From assembly GCA_963377175.1 (NCBI GenBank), contig CAUJNA010003001.1, positions 1,765,924 through 1,829,923 of the forward strand: a stretch of 64,000 nt of DNA, written 5' to 3'. The position numbers and the translations under genes were made by a program. This document shows positions 1 through 14,200 of the stretch, one piece after another. The stretch is from Effrenium voratum (lineage: Eukaryota > Sar > Dinophyceae > Suessiales > Symbiodiniaceae). Below the pieces are notes generated by a model. That model made no database searches, was not told the origin of the DNA, and was given only the letters and a program-made list of their open reading frames with translations. Numbering within the stretch: position 1 is the first letter of the stretch; each line of letters begins with the position of its first letter.

Positions 1-13
1 AGGTTTGAGTGCT

Positions 14-70
14 TGGTTCCATTTGGCAGGATTCCATTTGGGGGTAATTACATAATTTTGACCCACAGCC
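14..70 (+). mobile_element. Family E element, right part only
   Basis: ggttccatttggcaggattc to ttttgacccacagcc, matching the right half of the copy at 3495. Confidence 0.55.
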
Positions 71-79
71 AAATAGCCA

Positions 80-690
80 GCACTCAGGTATTCCATTTTC
101 CGGACATCAAAGGGATTGGTTGGTTTAGCCCAAGCACGGATTTTGACATATGGTTGAATAGGCAGGTGCACGGGGATTTTAAACATGAAGAGGCAGTTGC
201 CAGTTGGTTTATCATTCCGTTTTCAGGACATCACACACACACACACACACACACACGTTGTTTGGCCCAAAGCACGGATTTTGACATGGTTGAATATGCA
301 GTTGCCAGTTGGGGGGGGGGGGGTGCTGTTCCATTTTCAGGACATCAAAGGGATTGGTTGATTTATTTGGCCCATGAAGAGGCAGTTGCCAGTTGGGGAC
401 ATCACACGGATTGGTTGATTTGGCCCAAGCACGGATTTTGACATGGTGGAATAGGCAGGTGCCAGTTGGGTGTGTGTGTGTGTTGTTCCATTTTCAGGAC
501 ATCAAAGGGATTGGTTGATGTGGCCCAAGCACTGCCTTTTGGTTGTATTAAGGGGGATTTTGGACATGAAGAGGCAGTTGCCAGTTGGGTTATTTCATTT
601 TCAGGACACCACACGGATTGGTTGATTTGGCCCAAGCACGGATTTTGACATGGTTGAGTAGGCAGGTGCCAGTTGGGTATGTGTGTGTGT
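80..690. repeat. Irregular tandem repeat with dinucleotide tracts
   Basis: Units built on ttttcaggacatca, ggattggttgatttggccc, aagcacggattttgacatgg and aggcagttgccagttgg recur about four to five times in varying order. (AC)n lies at 232-256, a G run near 309-322, and (TG)n near 470 and 680. Confidence 0.8.
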
Positions 691-1647
691 GTGCTGGTCT
701 TGCTTTGGTTGTTCTTTGAACAACTATTGGAACATTGGGGTCTCCCAGACTTCCAGTGGTGCCCTTTCGTTTTTTCTTGGAGGGGGCGGGGGTTCCCTTT
801 AAAAGGAACCAACAAGGAGGGTGCCATTTTTTGCCCATGGAAATCCATTGGGAGTTTCGGTCATGTTTGAATTCCATGTCTTATTTTTCAAGTTCCTTTT
901 GCGTACCTGTCGTCTCAGCATTTGTTAAATTCTTGTTTGCGGGTCCTCATGTGTTCATTGTGTTGATGGTTCATTGTGTTTTGTTGCGGGAGACTCAAGT
1001 TGATTGCTTGCTTCCCCATTTAAGCAAAACAAAAGGCTGGGTGTGTTGTTAAATTTTCCGACCCCCAAGTTAACACCCAGTGCAACTTTTGTTGACAGTA
1101 CCTTGAAAAGACGGGAGAAGATCCGAACCATTTCTCCCTCAAACATCGCGGCCATGTTTCTAGTATAACAGAGGCGAAACTCACCCAAAATGATCCGGAT
1201 TCCCTGTAACAATTGCTGCAGTGACCTACAAATCAACTAGGAGGGTTGGGTTCGTTTTAAGTTTCTGCAACTGGGGCAGGTGTGGAAATGGGGACACTTT
1301 TGGGCTCTTGAGTCGTCAAGACGTTGGATCTTGACCCGGTTGTGTCGGAGGAACACCCAAGAAAAGCGACAAAAAAGAGGGGCGGATTCTGCATACTGAG
1401 GCGACTATTCTGTTTGACGCCTAGTGAACCTTGAAATGGGTTTGTCTCAAAATGAGGGAAGCCTCAAAATGGTTGTTTCCTTTTATTTCCCTTTAACTCA
1501 GCCTTCAAAAGCGTACCCAAAACCAATTGGGTTTGATCGCGACCGAGAGGGGCTGTTCGACCTCGTCAAGGTGAGCCTTACTTGGGGAACCTTCGTAAGT
1601 TTCAATTTGAATTATTTGGGGTTGTGGCAGCCCTTACCATTGAAAGA

Positions 1648-1712
1648 CTCCGTCAGTTTCCATGTTAGTGGGAGCTAGGCCCTAGCTCCCACTAACATGG
1701 AAACTGACGGAG
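1648..1712. repeat. Perfect 65-bp palindrome
   Basis: Arms 1648-1679 and 1681-1712 are exact reverse complements, separated by one C (1680). It would form a 32-bp hairpin. The inner part shares ccatgttagtgg with short repeats elsewhere in the window (for example near 13849), so it may be two element ends joined. Confidence 0.9.
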
Positions 1713-2120
1713 CCCCGTTTCAAGCAACGCTAGGGCATAATTTGGAGCATTCGCTGCTTTCCAAGTTATAATCAGGGGTGTGACTGTTGTGTTAACCCAG
1801 TGCAGAAGCATCCTGCAATGGAAAGGTTGAGATGGATTTGTTTACGCATGTTTTGCCAGCCCGCCACGAATGGGTGCGGCCGCCCTTTATATTTCTTTAA
1901 CTGGTTAATGAGTCATGGGCTTACGCACATTCCTTACATGGAAAACCTCCATTGCAAAGGTCATGGGACGGTGTGTGCTTGGTGCTATGTTTCCCCGCAA
2001 AAGGCTCCTCCCAAAGGAGTTAGGCTCACTGCACATGCGTCCTGTAGTCTTCTTTTCGTCTTGCTGTCTCTTCCATTGGTCTTCCTTTGGTCTTCCCCCT
2101 TTCTTGTCCATCTGATTTCC

Positions 2121-2121
<1 letters not shown>

Positions 2122-2156
<35 letters not shown>

Positions 2157-2157
2157 G
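2122..2157 (+). promoter_or_regulatory. Possible spliced-leader acceptor upstream of the kinase ATG
   Basis: A run of 31 T (2122-2152) is followed at once by AATAG, 48 bases before the ATG at 2206. Dinoflagellate mRNAs receive a trans-spliced leader at an AG after a pyrimidine tract, so this is a natural candidate. The role is inferred; only the tract and AG are seen. Confidence 0.4.
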
Positions 2158-2205
2158 CAAACATGAAAAACAAACAAAACTGCCCACCCTCCTTTCCAAA
2201 ACGAA

Positions 2206-5200
2206 ATGGGCTTGGGGCAAGTGCCTCGAAGTCCCCCGAAGGCTCAGCAACGCTTGAGGCAGCGCTTGAAAGCGGCGCTCTGTCCGGGCGGCCCAAAGCG
2301 GCGCTCCATCGGCGGCGCTTGGCAGCTGGGGAAGGCCGGGGTCGCGGTTGAAGTCTGCGACATTCTGCGACCCTGAATCACTACGCAATGGGAGAACCGA
2401 AGGGAATGTTGGTAGAACCGAAGCGGAAGGAATTTGGGCGCTTCTGAAACAACTTTTTCCGGGTTGCTACTTCAGTGGTAAGTTAGATAGCGGCATAGCA
2501 TTGGAGATACCAAAGGCCTTTTGAGTAGGGTGTTTGCTTGATTTAATATTCGATCCGCTTATTTGCGTGCTGCTGTCTTGTTGCCGTTTTTCATACGGTG
2601 GCTTTGCGCATCGCAAAATTCGATCCGCTTGGCTTTCTTGTCCTCCCTGGCCTTTCGGGAAGCCATGCTTCACGCCGGTCAATGGGGCGCCTTCATGGTA
2701 CATTTCGGGGCTAAAAAAACATGTAGAAGTTTTTGTCTAGTTCTCAGCTGTGTTTTCTGGCTTGAGCGCTATTGCACCCGGAATCTTGCAAGTCCAACGG
2801 CACAACGATATGAAGTCAGCTTTCAATGTCAAGCGTTTTGCTGCTTTCTATCTGCATCGTGTTAGTATTGGCCCACCCTGTGTGTGTGTGTGTGGGTCTG
2901 TTTGTGTCTGTGTCTCTGTGTCTCTGTGCCTCTGTGCCTCTGTGTCTCTGTGTCTCCGTGTCTCCGTGTCTCTGTGTCTCTGTGTCTCTGTGTGTGTGGG
3001 CGCGCGCGCGTTTTTACGGGGCTGTCAGCTCAACAGGTGTTTGCTGCGGGCTGGTGGGTGAATCAGAACCATGGGAATCAACCACTTTGGTAAAGTTTGT
3101 TTCTCCAAGCCTCCTTCTGGCGACAAATGATATGTCTGGTGGCAGCAGCTTGTATTCAAAAGGCAATACCAAGGAAGAGGGCAGTGAAGCATAGGGCTCA
3201 CCTCATGTGCAGGGCCCAAGGTTCGATCATTGGTTCGGCTTCCTATTGGCGTAATGCTAATTTGTCTACTAGGTCCCCCAGCAGTGCCCTTTCTCACCTT
3301 TTTTTGGTTGGCAGGGTTCCCCTACTAACATAGACTACAGAAAAAACATGGGCACCCTTATTCTAACCTCTCTACTGGAGGACCTAGTCTAGTACCTTTC
3401 AAGGTCATGGGTTCCAATGGTTCCAACCTTGAACAAATTCCGGGGTGCCAGACGCAAAGTCCAGGGGCTAGTGACTTCAAGGGAATTGTTATATGGGTGT
3501 GGGTCAAAATGAAGCAAGCAGCAATTGGACCGCAGGTTATAGTCCAAGTTTCCATTCACCAGGGTTCCATTTTGGGGACATATTTGTTTGACCCACAGCC
3601 GTATTGGAACCCTATAAAGAGTCCCGCAGAAGGGAGACATTACGGGACAGTGACCCCTGAAAGGTGAGTTTCTGTTGGGTTTCTCTTTTTCGCGTTTGCA
3701 AGTGCTCGAGCCATGTAAACCCTCGAGAAAGAGAAAAATAAGCAGACGGGATGAAGGGTCCAAACCCTCCTTTAGGTTTCCCTCAGAGACACCAAAGCCT
3801 GAGACCTTTTAACTTGCCAAAATGCAGCGTAGAAATGTGGCTGTGGGACAAACCCAATGGTACCATTTTGGGGTAGGTGAATTCACCACCCATTATACGA
3901 CCTATTTTAGTGGTTGGATTGGGATGTTCACTGGGGGGTACGATTTGGATTTTGACCCATGGCCATGTTGGCATTTGGCGAGGTCATCGGCCAGGGTGCC
4001 CAGGGAGTGGTGTACCACGCCCTGGACTCCGCCTCAGGCGTCGCGGAGTGGACTTTGGTTTTGGGTTGGCGTCGTTTGGGTGAACTCGCCTGCCCAGAGG
4101 CTCCTGGCTTTAGCTTTCAATGGAAGCCTCATCTCTCCATTGGACGCATTGGACACCCGGAGATGTTTGGGACCCGGTCTCAAAACCTGGCTGTTTGAGG
4201 GCCCTAAATGAATCGAATTGGAGCCTCTGGGTGACAAAGAAATCAGCCACGGCCTCAAATTCGATTCGGGTAGATGAAGGTGAAGGGATAATCCCAACCA
4301 TAAAAATGGGAGTCACCTTGTCGGTTAAATGGTTTTGACTGGAAACCAATTGAACAAACACTCCATTCTTGGTGGGTCACCCGTTTACAGATAAACCTGC
4401 ATAGTGGGGAACCGGGAGCCGGGCTGTCAACACCCAAAAGGCAGTTGCGACGAGCCTACTATAGTGGCATCTGGGATCCACTGGGCGGATTTGGGAAATC
4501 GAAAGGAATTCTGATTCGACAAGGTGAACCAGCCTCGCTGAAGCCTGGGTCGGGGGAAGATATGTTGCTAAGGGTGTCGCTCCAAAACGATGATGTGTTG
4601 TCCTTCCAGTCATGACAATGTCCTTTCTAGGCCAACAGCAGCTAGCTAGTTGCCCATGTTGCCTGGCTGCGTCGGATCGCTTTTCGCTAGTTTTGTTTTG
4701 ATTTGGCGGCTTCTTGTTGTGCATGTTTCCCCTTCCAACGTTTTGGAACGCGGAGAATCCCCACTCACAGATCAATTTGTTGGGACTCAGTTTCGCCACC
4801 CCTTATGTCAGCGTGGTTAAAAAACACCACTGTTTAGCTATAGATTGTTGGTTTCCCTAAGGACACCAAATCGGGGGTCTTTCAAACCCTGACTCGCTGA
4901 GTTCCTGAGCCTCTATTTTAGGGGAAGACCGCTTTAGTGGCAAACACGCAAGTTTGGGCTTGATTTGGCCAATCCACTCCAGAAGTGAGCCCTGGCGGAA
5001 AGTGACTGCATCAAACTCTCTACCGTTTTGTCATGAAGGCCTTAAGACGGAACCCTTGAAAAAAACCTAGGGGTCAATTCTGCAACTAGCTCTGCTAGAA
5101 TTTTCGGATTCCTTCACAGACCCCGCCAAGAAATATGGGTAAAGGCCTTTTGAAGGCACCTTTCAATTTGTTACGTTTGCTTTTTAGTGGCAAATTCCCT

Positions 5201-8200
5201 TGGTTACCTACTAGACGAGGAAATGGAATCACTGGGTTTGCTTGGAAGACCTGAATTGCCGCCGCGCCCCGCCTGTTTGGAGTCCTCCAAATCTGGCGAT
5301 GAGGACCCTTACCGAGTCCATTGAGTCCCTGGTCAGGATCCGTGCTTACCACCCCGCAATCTTCGCCTGTTTCTCTGTAGGTCCTTCCGTTCCAGCCAAA
5401 CCCCAGCCCCAGGTGTTTCCTTTCTATACCCACTGGCTTTCGGTAACCCTCAACCCATCCCATTTGCTTGCAAGAATACATATCTATCATATATTTACCC
5501 TTCAGCTGGTGTTTGACACTTGGAATCTCTCAACCCACACAGAAAAAAGGCAAAACACAAACACATAAAAAAACACCACAGACCCTTTTCTCGCCTCCAA
5601 CCCCGTCCCACCCCTCCAACGTCCGCGCCTCGCCTCTCTCGCGCCGCTTTTCGCTCAGGGGAGAGCTTCGCGGTGAAGGTGCTGGAGGAGTCCCGGGAGC
5701 TGCACCAGGAGCTGGAGCTTCTGCAGCGCCTCGGAAAATCGAGCGAGCGAGCTGAGACAGAACCGATGCCTTCCGGTTGCTTAAGCATGTGTTGTTTTGT
5801 ATATATGTATATTTATATTATTTTGTTTTTTTATTTTTCCTTTCTTGGTTTTAAAGGGAATCTATCACTGGACATACGTGTGTGTGTTTTTCCCACGGGC
5901 TTAAGAAAATGGAAGCTAATCCGCGGATGACGGAAGACGCGAAGAACCGAGAAGGTCGAGGCAAAAATCCAACGGTGTACCGCGGGTTTTCCGTTTTTGG
6001 GTTTGGGTGGCATTTGTTTGTTTAATGTAGGTGATTTGTTTTGGTTGTTTCATTTTTTGGTTTGGGAGTGCCACAATGTGGGGTTGTTATGTAGGCGCCT
6101 TGTCTTGGTACCTGCTTTTTTGCTTGGTACCCGTTTTTTGGGTGTTTAAAAAAAAAGAGGCACGCCAAACGGAAAACCACAAATTCCATTTGTGGGTCTC
6201 GGGATCCCCTGAAAAAGACATGGGGTCCTGAGTTTCGCCCGATATTCATGGATCTTCGTTTAGCCTTTTTACTTTTTGGAAAATACGTGGGTGTGGGTGG
6301 GTGTGGTTTCCTCACTAACATATACAACAAATGTTTACTTTTTGCGAACTGCCTGAGACCGGGTTTCTTTGTGGCTACGCCGAAATAGCCAGGGACCCCA
6401 AACTCGTTGAGACTGGCTCAGACTCTAGGTGATGCTCGGGGTGTTGCTGGTGGTGGCATGAGTTCCACCCCTCTAGGCAGGAGGCGCAAAAGTTATAAGC
6501 TAATTTTCCCGAATTCAAATAGGAAGTTCTGTCCAACTGGGACGTTTAATTGAATTTCAATCGGATGTGCAAGTATGTTTGCACCTTACGTAAATTTGAT
6601 TCCAATCAGGAAGTCTTGGCCAATTGGGACGTTGAATTGGAATTCAATTAGAATTTGCATTTTCACATCAAAGTCAACGGTAATTCCTTTCTGAATAAGC
6701 GTGCACTTATTTAAAATTCAATTTTGCATTTCAGTTTCGAATTTAAAGCAGGATGTCCTTGCGAATCAGGACTCGACTTGCTGTCGCCGGCACTGCTGTA
6801 GTCTTAGAATGACGTGTCCATATGTCACGCATAATACGCGCGCGCCTTAGAGATAGAATATCATAGAATGCCGCCATATTTGCTGATCACGGCGAATCAG
6901 TTTAACATGTGAAAATCATCACTTAAACACAAAAACACACGCAAACGCAGCGCTTCTAAAGATAGAATATGTGCCACCATTGAGAACTTAGTTGTCAATG
7001 AACATTTCAACCGGAATTCCTATCCATACCTGGACTCTTTGCTTGGCCGAAGAAATGGGAGAAATAGGGGACCGCCACCTGAAAGTGTACAACTTTGTCT
7101 TCTACGGGGATCTGTTTGTTTCCCTACATACTTGAAAGCAGTCCCCGCTTGTGCCCGGCTCGTTAATGCAACGTTTCCTTGAGACGCGCCGGGTTTTTGA
7201 GGGCTTAGTTGCTCAAATCTCAAACCAGCCCAGAGAGCTTCGCAGTTGAGTTGGCAGACTTTAATCCGGGTGTGTCTTAAAAGCAGAGGTTCCCCCATAA
7301 TGCGCCCCAACATGGCTGTCTTTCTCCTTGGTGTACAGACCAAGGTGTTGTTGGTTGGTTGGTTGCTTGGTTGGTTGGTGTGTGGCCAGCACTTGTTAGT
7401 GAGGCCAGGCCCGCGCTTCCCCCCCGGCCGAAGCTTGGGGTTCAAGCCAAGGTGTTGTTGGATGGCTTGCTCTATCATGTCAGCCGCAAGCTCGTTGACC
7501 CCTGATCTGCGGGGTTGGGGCTCAGGTCACTCGCTCACGACCACATCGCCGGGATGCCAAAGGAGCTTCAGGGGCGGGGAGGGGTGTCTGTGTGCCTTTC
7601 TCGCGCAGGAAGGCCCCGGTTCAGGGCTCCGGTCGATTTCGGTAGCTCAAACAGGGGGGCCCCAGTAAGGTGGTGTTCCCGTCGGTTTCGCTTAAAACCC
7701 ACCCAAACCGAATTCCTCAAGACAACGCAAATCCCTTCTTTGAGACATCACCTGGGCCAGACTAACAGGAGCTTCCTCTTGGGTGATGGCTATAGTGAAT
7801 TCTGCCCTTATGCCCCAGGGCATCCCCAGCATCAGGCCCAACCATTGAGGGTTTTGAGCGCCTGGCTGTCACAATCGGATGAGAGTAACCCGGAGTGAGG
7901 TATCAAGTCTTATCGCTGGGATTGTTGACTGCCCAGTCCAGTCTGTCGACCAGACGGCTGCTGCACTAGTTTGGCCGTTTCCATGCACACTAAACTGCCG
8001 ACCTGGTCAATGCCCAAATCTGGGTTTGGCAAATGGACTTATCCGAAATCGGAAGGAGCTGGGAAGGTTCCCATTCTCCGACCCTTGACCTCGAGAAGCG
8101 GTCTGTTCTTGTTGCGAGTGGGCTTTGAGCCAGAATATGTGGGGCTGGTTGACGAAATAGAAAGCAGAATCTGAATATATGATTGTCCGTGCGCCCAGAT

Positions 8201-11200
8201 CCTGGCCAGCATATTATCTCAGGTGTGAGTGTTGCCGGGATTCGCAACTTGAATGCCCTGATGATGTCACAGATCTTGCGATTTCGACCGGTCGTGACAT
8301 GGCCGGAAACTGTGCTTGGAATGCCTTTACACCTCCCATTCACTTGGCCAGATGCCCTATGATGATGTTGGCATGTTGTCTCTGAGAATTGGGAGGGCCC
8401 CGTTAGGAGGTGTTTAAGGGAAGCCATAAGGCAATCAACTGTAGGGCCCCTAGTTTTCAGACACTAGTCTTCGGGCCGCAACGTGACAACCGGTGCCATG
8501 TCACCGATGAAGGTATGTTTCTTGACCCTCAGACTCTCTTTCCTCTGCCTCAAACGGTGTGACCAAAGAAAACAGACTTTCTGCAAATGACTAAAGCAGC
8601 CGACCAGTTTACAAGCCCGCACACGAACCCCAGCACCAAGTGGGAGTTTCTCAACATCGCGGAGCACTTTTTGGTTGGCAGTAAAGGGGAAGCCAAAAGT
8701 TTTGAAAGGAATCCAACCATTCTTCATGGCTGGTCCTTGGTGTGACCGAATCGCGCCTTAGACCTTAAACAAACTAAATGGCTTTTCCGTGAAACCTGCA
8801 GAAGGTCTTGGGCCTTTTGCTCGTTCTGGAGAAAAAGATGTTTCAGGTGACCCATTCTGAGACCCCCCCCGGAACCAAACCGATCATCGACCCATTTTTC
8901 GAACGAAACTTGGTGAGGTGAGCTACTTGGGCCACGAGATTCACGATCGGCAGCTCTACATCTTTCTGGAGTACATGCCGGAAGGCGCGGAAGCCCCACC
9001 CATTGCTTCGGCAAAATTTGGGTGTCGACCCTTTCCGGCGGAAGGAGTGCTTTGCTTGGGATGGATCTTTGCTGGGTCTACTTGGTTGCGGAATACCCGG
9101 CTTTGGCAAAATTGGGGTATCGACCTTTGGCTGGGTTGGGTTTTGCTGGACCTATTTGTTTAGATCTTGGTATTTGACCCACCCGCCCGAAAGAGGTTCA
9201 ACTGGTTGCGCCATGTTGCGCTAACTCAGGAAGTACGAAATAGACAAGGCCTTGGCAAGACGCCGAAAGGCGCGGTGTCTGGATTCGGAATCCAGGGGTT
9301 TGCCCAGCAAGACCTTTAGGGAATTTTCGAAGCTTTACGGTGCGTCAGCCTCTGTGATTCCAAACAAATCCCCTAAGTGGCAAAGCCGTCCTAGGGCCTT
9401 AGGGAGCCAGGTGCCATTGTTCTACCCTCGGTGTCGAAACCGCCATTTCGGGGGGTTGTTTTTTTTGTTTTGTTCCGCAGATTTCCCTGGAACGCAGCCA
9501 GCCACAAAAGCCTATGGTCACCCGCATGCTGAAAGTTCTTGGCGTGCTGTTCCCCGCCTGGCAGATTTGGGGCCATTGGTGACAGACCTCACCAGATAAA
9601 CAAATCCCCCTTTTTTTGTGAGACATCACTGACCCGGGGGATAGCTGAAAAGCAAGAGCCCCAAAGTAACCTCCGGAACCCTAGCCCGCTCCGAACCATG
9701 TCTTCTGGCCGCCTATTTGGGCTTATCGAGGCTGTCAGTGGGGAAAAAGTAGACCACAGGAAAACCATAGGAAAAGCTCCCACCTGTATGGGGCAGATGT
9801 CAATGACTTACCCTCCCACCAAACATCATGGAACCTGACAGGGACCGGGGCCGATTTTGAAGGAAAATGATCTTCCAGGATACCCCGAACGTCAGGTTCC
9901 ATGTTAAGTGATGACCCAGTCCCTTTGAATTGCCCAGGTGATATCCCCAAAGCCACTCCGTCTGGTGGGAGCGTGGGGGATCGCTGGGAAGATCGGTCCA
10001 TTTCTGTGATGTTCAGCGGCCAGGCACGTTGAAGGACAAGATCGAGGAGTTCGGCGCGTTTCAAGAGGCGTGAGCTGGGTTTTTCCAGCTCCATGCGATA
10101 GGTCAGGGAATGGGGATCTCTAGTTTTGTGGATCTATGATTCAACTTGGTGGCTCCCAGCCATCCCCTTAGCTTTTTAGCCTTTTAGGGTTTGGTGGTAG
10201 TTTCCATTTAACCCACTAAAAGTTTAACTTTTAGCGGGGGATCTGAGGGCAGTCAATGATCCTTCATGTGGGTTGGCTTTTTCTTACCAGGACGCAACAA
10301 ATGGTTGGTGCTATCTGGGTTTCCCTTGCAACCAACTCCAACATGGTATCCTCATAAACCGACAGCACCGATAGACCTTCAAGCAGCATGCCTCCATGGA
10401 GTCATGTCGCAAGTCCTCCAAAAACGGAATTTGCTTCCTGGGCCTCCAGAATGAACGCCGGTCTCCCCTGATCTCCCCCGGGAAAACTCCCAGTCTCGGG
10501 TCGATGTTTTCATGGGGGCTGGGGGGGAGGGAGGGGGGGGAGCCCCAATAAGCCCCAAATACGGCCTTATTAGGGGCTTACCCCTCTCTCCCCCCAACTC
10601 TCGGGTCGCTGCTTGGTCCCAAGGATCTCTGCGCGGCCTTGGGCCAGCAAGTGCTGCAGGGCCTGGACTACCTGCACGAGCAGCGGGCGCCTTGTCCCAG
10701 ACACCCCCCCCCACCCAGGGCACCCAGGAGGTGACGAGCCCGTTGTTCCCCATGTTTTGGAACAGACGACAGGGGTTCCTTCATAGGGGTGTTAACTTGT
10801 TTTATTGATAGGCAGTTTCTCTTTAAAGTCAACTACCCCAAAAAAAAGGTGCCAAATATATATTTTTCCAGGGCGTTCGGGAAGTGGGTGGCTTTGTGAC
10901 GCGTTCTCAAAATGACATGTTGGGGTTTGCTCAAATTGGTGCAACTTGAAGTGGGCGGCATTCTAACGTGGCTCTCCTCCAAAACTGTGTTCTGGGACAT
11001 AACCTGAACGTGTGGCGCTTGGAGCAGCTCAGATGTCGGGCAAGCTGAAGGTGCTTGCATTTTGAATGGCCCTCATGTTTTTTGGCCTTGTCTTTGAAGG
11101 GTGTGACATTGCGCAGAGGTGCAGTGAGGGGCTTTGAATCATGGCCACTGTAGGTCCAAGGAGAAGATGTGCTTTGCTCAACATCAGGACAATTTCGTTT

Positions 11201-14200
11201 ATACTGAGCCCTTAAACTTGTGTTGGCGCGACACCCGCCCTTTGTGAGGAACCAACGCTTTGAGTGCTCTGTTGTTGTTTTTTCCACTGGACCTCTGGCT
11301 CTGGAAGCCAAAAGGACCTACTGACCCTTTTTGGGAGTTCTCCACATATATTTTAAGATACACTCATACTTCACCTTACTCCTGGTAACTTTACCTGGTT
11401 TCACCCCAAACAGAGAATTCTAACTCAGAAAACAGACGAACCTTCCACCCGGATCCGGGGCGGGTTGCGATCGCCTCGCAGGTAATGCACCGAGATCTCA
11501 AGTGCAGCAACCTGCTCCTCGATGTCTCCGGACGCGCCACTCGAAACCGTGGAAAAGCGGACCGCCACGATTGAAATGGCCGCGTCTTTCTTTTAGGGAC
11601 GCCCCAAAATGATAGTTGTTTCTTTGACTTCCCGTTAAAACACAACCGAAACGAGGTGCCACCAACAAAAGGTCGCACCCAAATGGAGTAGATGACTGGG
11701 AAGGACGAATGAGGGATAAGTCCAGATGGATGGCTGGGTGGCTGCTGGCTAGCTGGCTGGCAGTGTGGCTGGGTGGGTTTTGGTAGATAGTAGATAGACA
11801 GACGGACAGACGGACAGACAGACAGGCAGACAGGCAGGCAGGCAGGCAGACAGAGATTGCGCGCTCGAATCGATCTGAGGTTAAGATCTCAGACTTCGGC
11901 TGCTGCTCAGCTGCACCAACTGCAGCGAGCCTGGCCATGTTTTAAAGGGAATCTATCACCACCGGATGTTGTTTTTTCTTGGGGAAAAGGGTTGAAAGAG
12001 GTCGCAGGGCATCATTTAGGTGGGTGATGTCCGACTTGGGGAATCCCCCAAAAGTGTCACTCACCTATCTGAGTCACCATGATTGAAGTCACCCCAAACG
12101 GTCAAAGGGAAACAAATAACATTGTAGCGCAACACATTTGAAGCCTGTGGGGACTCGAATCTATATATTTACAAAGTCTTCCGACAACCCCATCTTCTGA
12201 CTTTGAACACCCCCAGAGAGACGGACTCTCGCCCCCAGAAACGCCTGGGCCGGATTCCAGGCTCGAGGTGGATCGCCAAGGAGGATTTGGCCAAGTCCCT
12301 GGTGGGGAGCCCTTTCTGGCCTGGTCCTTAGACTCCCGGTTTTTAGTAAGCCAAAAAAAGCAAAGGGGGCCCACGGAAAAAACGGATGGGAATGTGTGTG
12401 TGTGTGTTGTGTGCGAATTATTTTTTCAGACAACCCCCAAAAATAGTAGGTTTCGTGTTTGTTGTCTTCTTCGGGGGACACCCAAAAAGGCGGGCGGTCT
12501 TCTTGGTTTTCCCTCAAAACCAAGCGTACCCTTAAGAAAAGAGACACCCAGATGTCCAACTAGCAGCAAGCCAAAGCAGCTAATCTTGACGTCGGAGTCA
12601 TATTTGTCTCCCCCTCCAGAAGGTCAAGCCTCAGACTAAATTAAACGGGTTCCAGGGAGAAGGCCTGCGGGAGCAGGTAGTTGTAGGTGGCAGCTCGGTG
12701 GGACTGAGGATGCATCCGGAAAGGAGATTAAGCTTTGGTTGGGCTGGAATTGAAATCAATAGCTTGGAAAGGGTTCTGCCGAACGCTCCGTACAAATTAG
12801 GGGTGGTCCTGGAGGCCCATATCAGAGTTTGGAGCTGTATTGCCTCGGATCCCGAGAATGCGCCTTAGTAGTCGGTGGCATGAACGAATCTAAAGGACAT
12901 GCCCATGAGCTGAAAGAAGTTACGCACTAAGTTTCCAGTAATAGCCCTTCATCCTCTTATTTTTTTTTTGGGGGGGGATGCCAGCAGCTGGGGGCAATGA
13001 GGGCACACAGGTTCAGTGGAGGTGCTTGTTTAGTCCCTTGTTCATATGTTCGGGACCTGAACCTTATCCAAACAGGTCTCCCACTTCTACTGGGCAACCA
13101 GCTGGAAAAAGCTTTGCAGTGTTGCCCAGCCCAAAGGACGCAGGTGCAATTTACTTGGGACTGTTTGGTGGACATCATTTACTAGGTCCCCCAGTAGTGC
13201 CCTTTTACCTTTTTTTGGGGGAGGGTTCCCCTACGAAAATAGACTACAGCAAAAAGTTGGTACCCTTATTCTAGCCTCTCTACTGGAGAAGCTAGTTTAG
13301 GTGGAAATGTACCCTCCCGTCTATCATGGAACCTGCAGGCGTCCTAGAAGACCGGTTCCATGTTGGATGGGAGGATACGTCCAAGCACGGTGTTCCCCAT
13401 TGCACTCCACAACAACGTGTTGCTCTTGAGATGCTCAGGTTTGCCTGGAACATCAGGTGTTTGGATGCTTCATTTGGGGGCAACAATTCTGAGTTTGTCT
13501 CAAAAGAAAGACGGATGGAGCATATGGAGCACAGAAAATGGAAGATGTCCTTTTGGCGTCCCTTTAACACAACCCTCAATGGGTAACCTCAACAAAAAGG
13601 ATCCATCCCTTGTGATGTCCGTTACGTTCATATTCCCAAAGCAACAAAGGTGACTCCATATTGAAGAAGCAGAGCGAAGACAGATTTGCGACCTTGGGCG
13701 AATCGGACATGGATGTTGTTTTGTTCCAATTGCAGCAATGATTTCGTAACAGGAAATCTCCAATTGTTTTGGAAGTAGCCTTCCTCCCTCAATCATAGCA
13801 CATATAACTAACGGTACCATGAAGATCAACTTCATCTGGAAAGAACCCATGTTAGTGGAAGCGGGGGAAATCAGTTCCCTGATTCGGATATGGACATTTG
13901 GACTTTTTTTTCAGGGTTCAGTTTTTCTCAGATGGCTAAGACAACCAACAGGAAAACAGCAATTCTTGGGGGGCATGCCATCACAGCCACGTTTATTTTT
14001 TTGGGGGTGTCTCAAAATGGGTGACCAGCTTCCGCTAGTTTCCCTAAAAAAAACAATCCAAACGAGGGGTGCCCCAACATGGTTGTTGTTGGGACACATT
14101 TTACATGTTTGCTTATGGTGGTTTAGTGGAAAATCCAACCACTTAACAGCTCACCTGTAAGTTTTTGCTCCCCTTCCAACGTCAACCAAGCTAACTTGAG

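Larger units (their letters stand above)
1..2121. other. Upstream region, no gene seen
   Basis: Contains the end of a family E element (about 14-70), an irregular tandem repeat (80-690), a perfect palindrome (1648-1712) and otherwise non-coding sequence. Open frames here are driven by repeats. Confidence 0.6.

Noticed and set aside
9295..9343. Possible kinase exon reading [15 protein letters not shown]
   Set aside because: It resembles the segment after the hinge, but the frame from a usable AG runs into a stop. The exon at 10024-10067 ([14 protein letters not shown]) fits phase and consensus.
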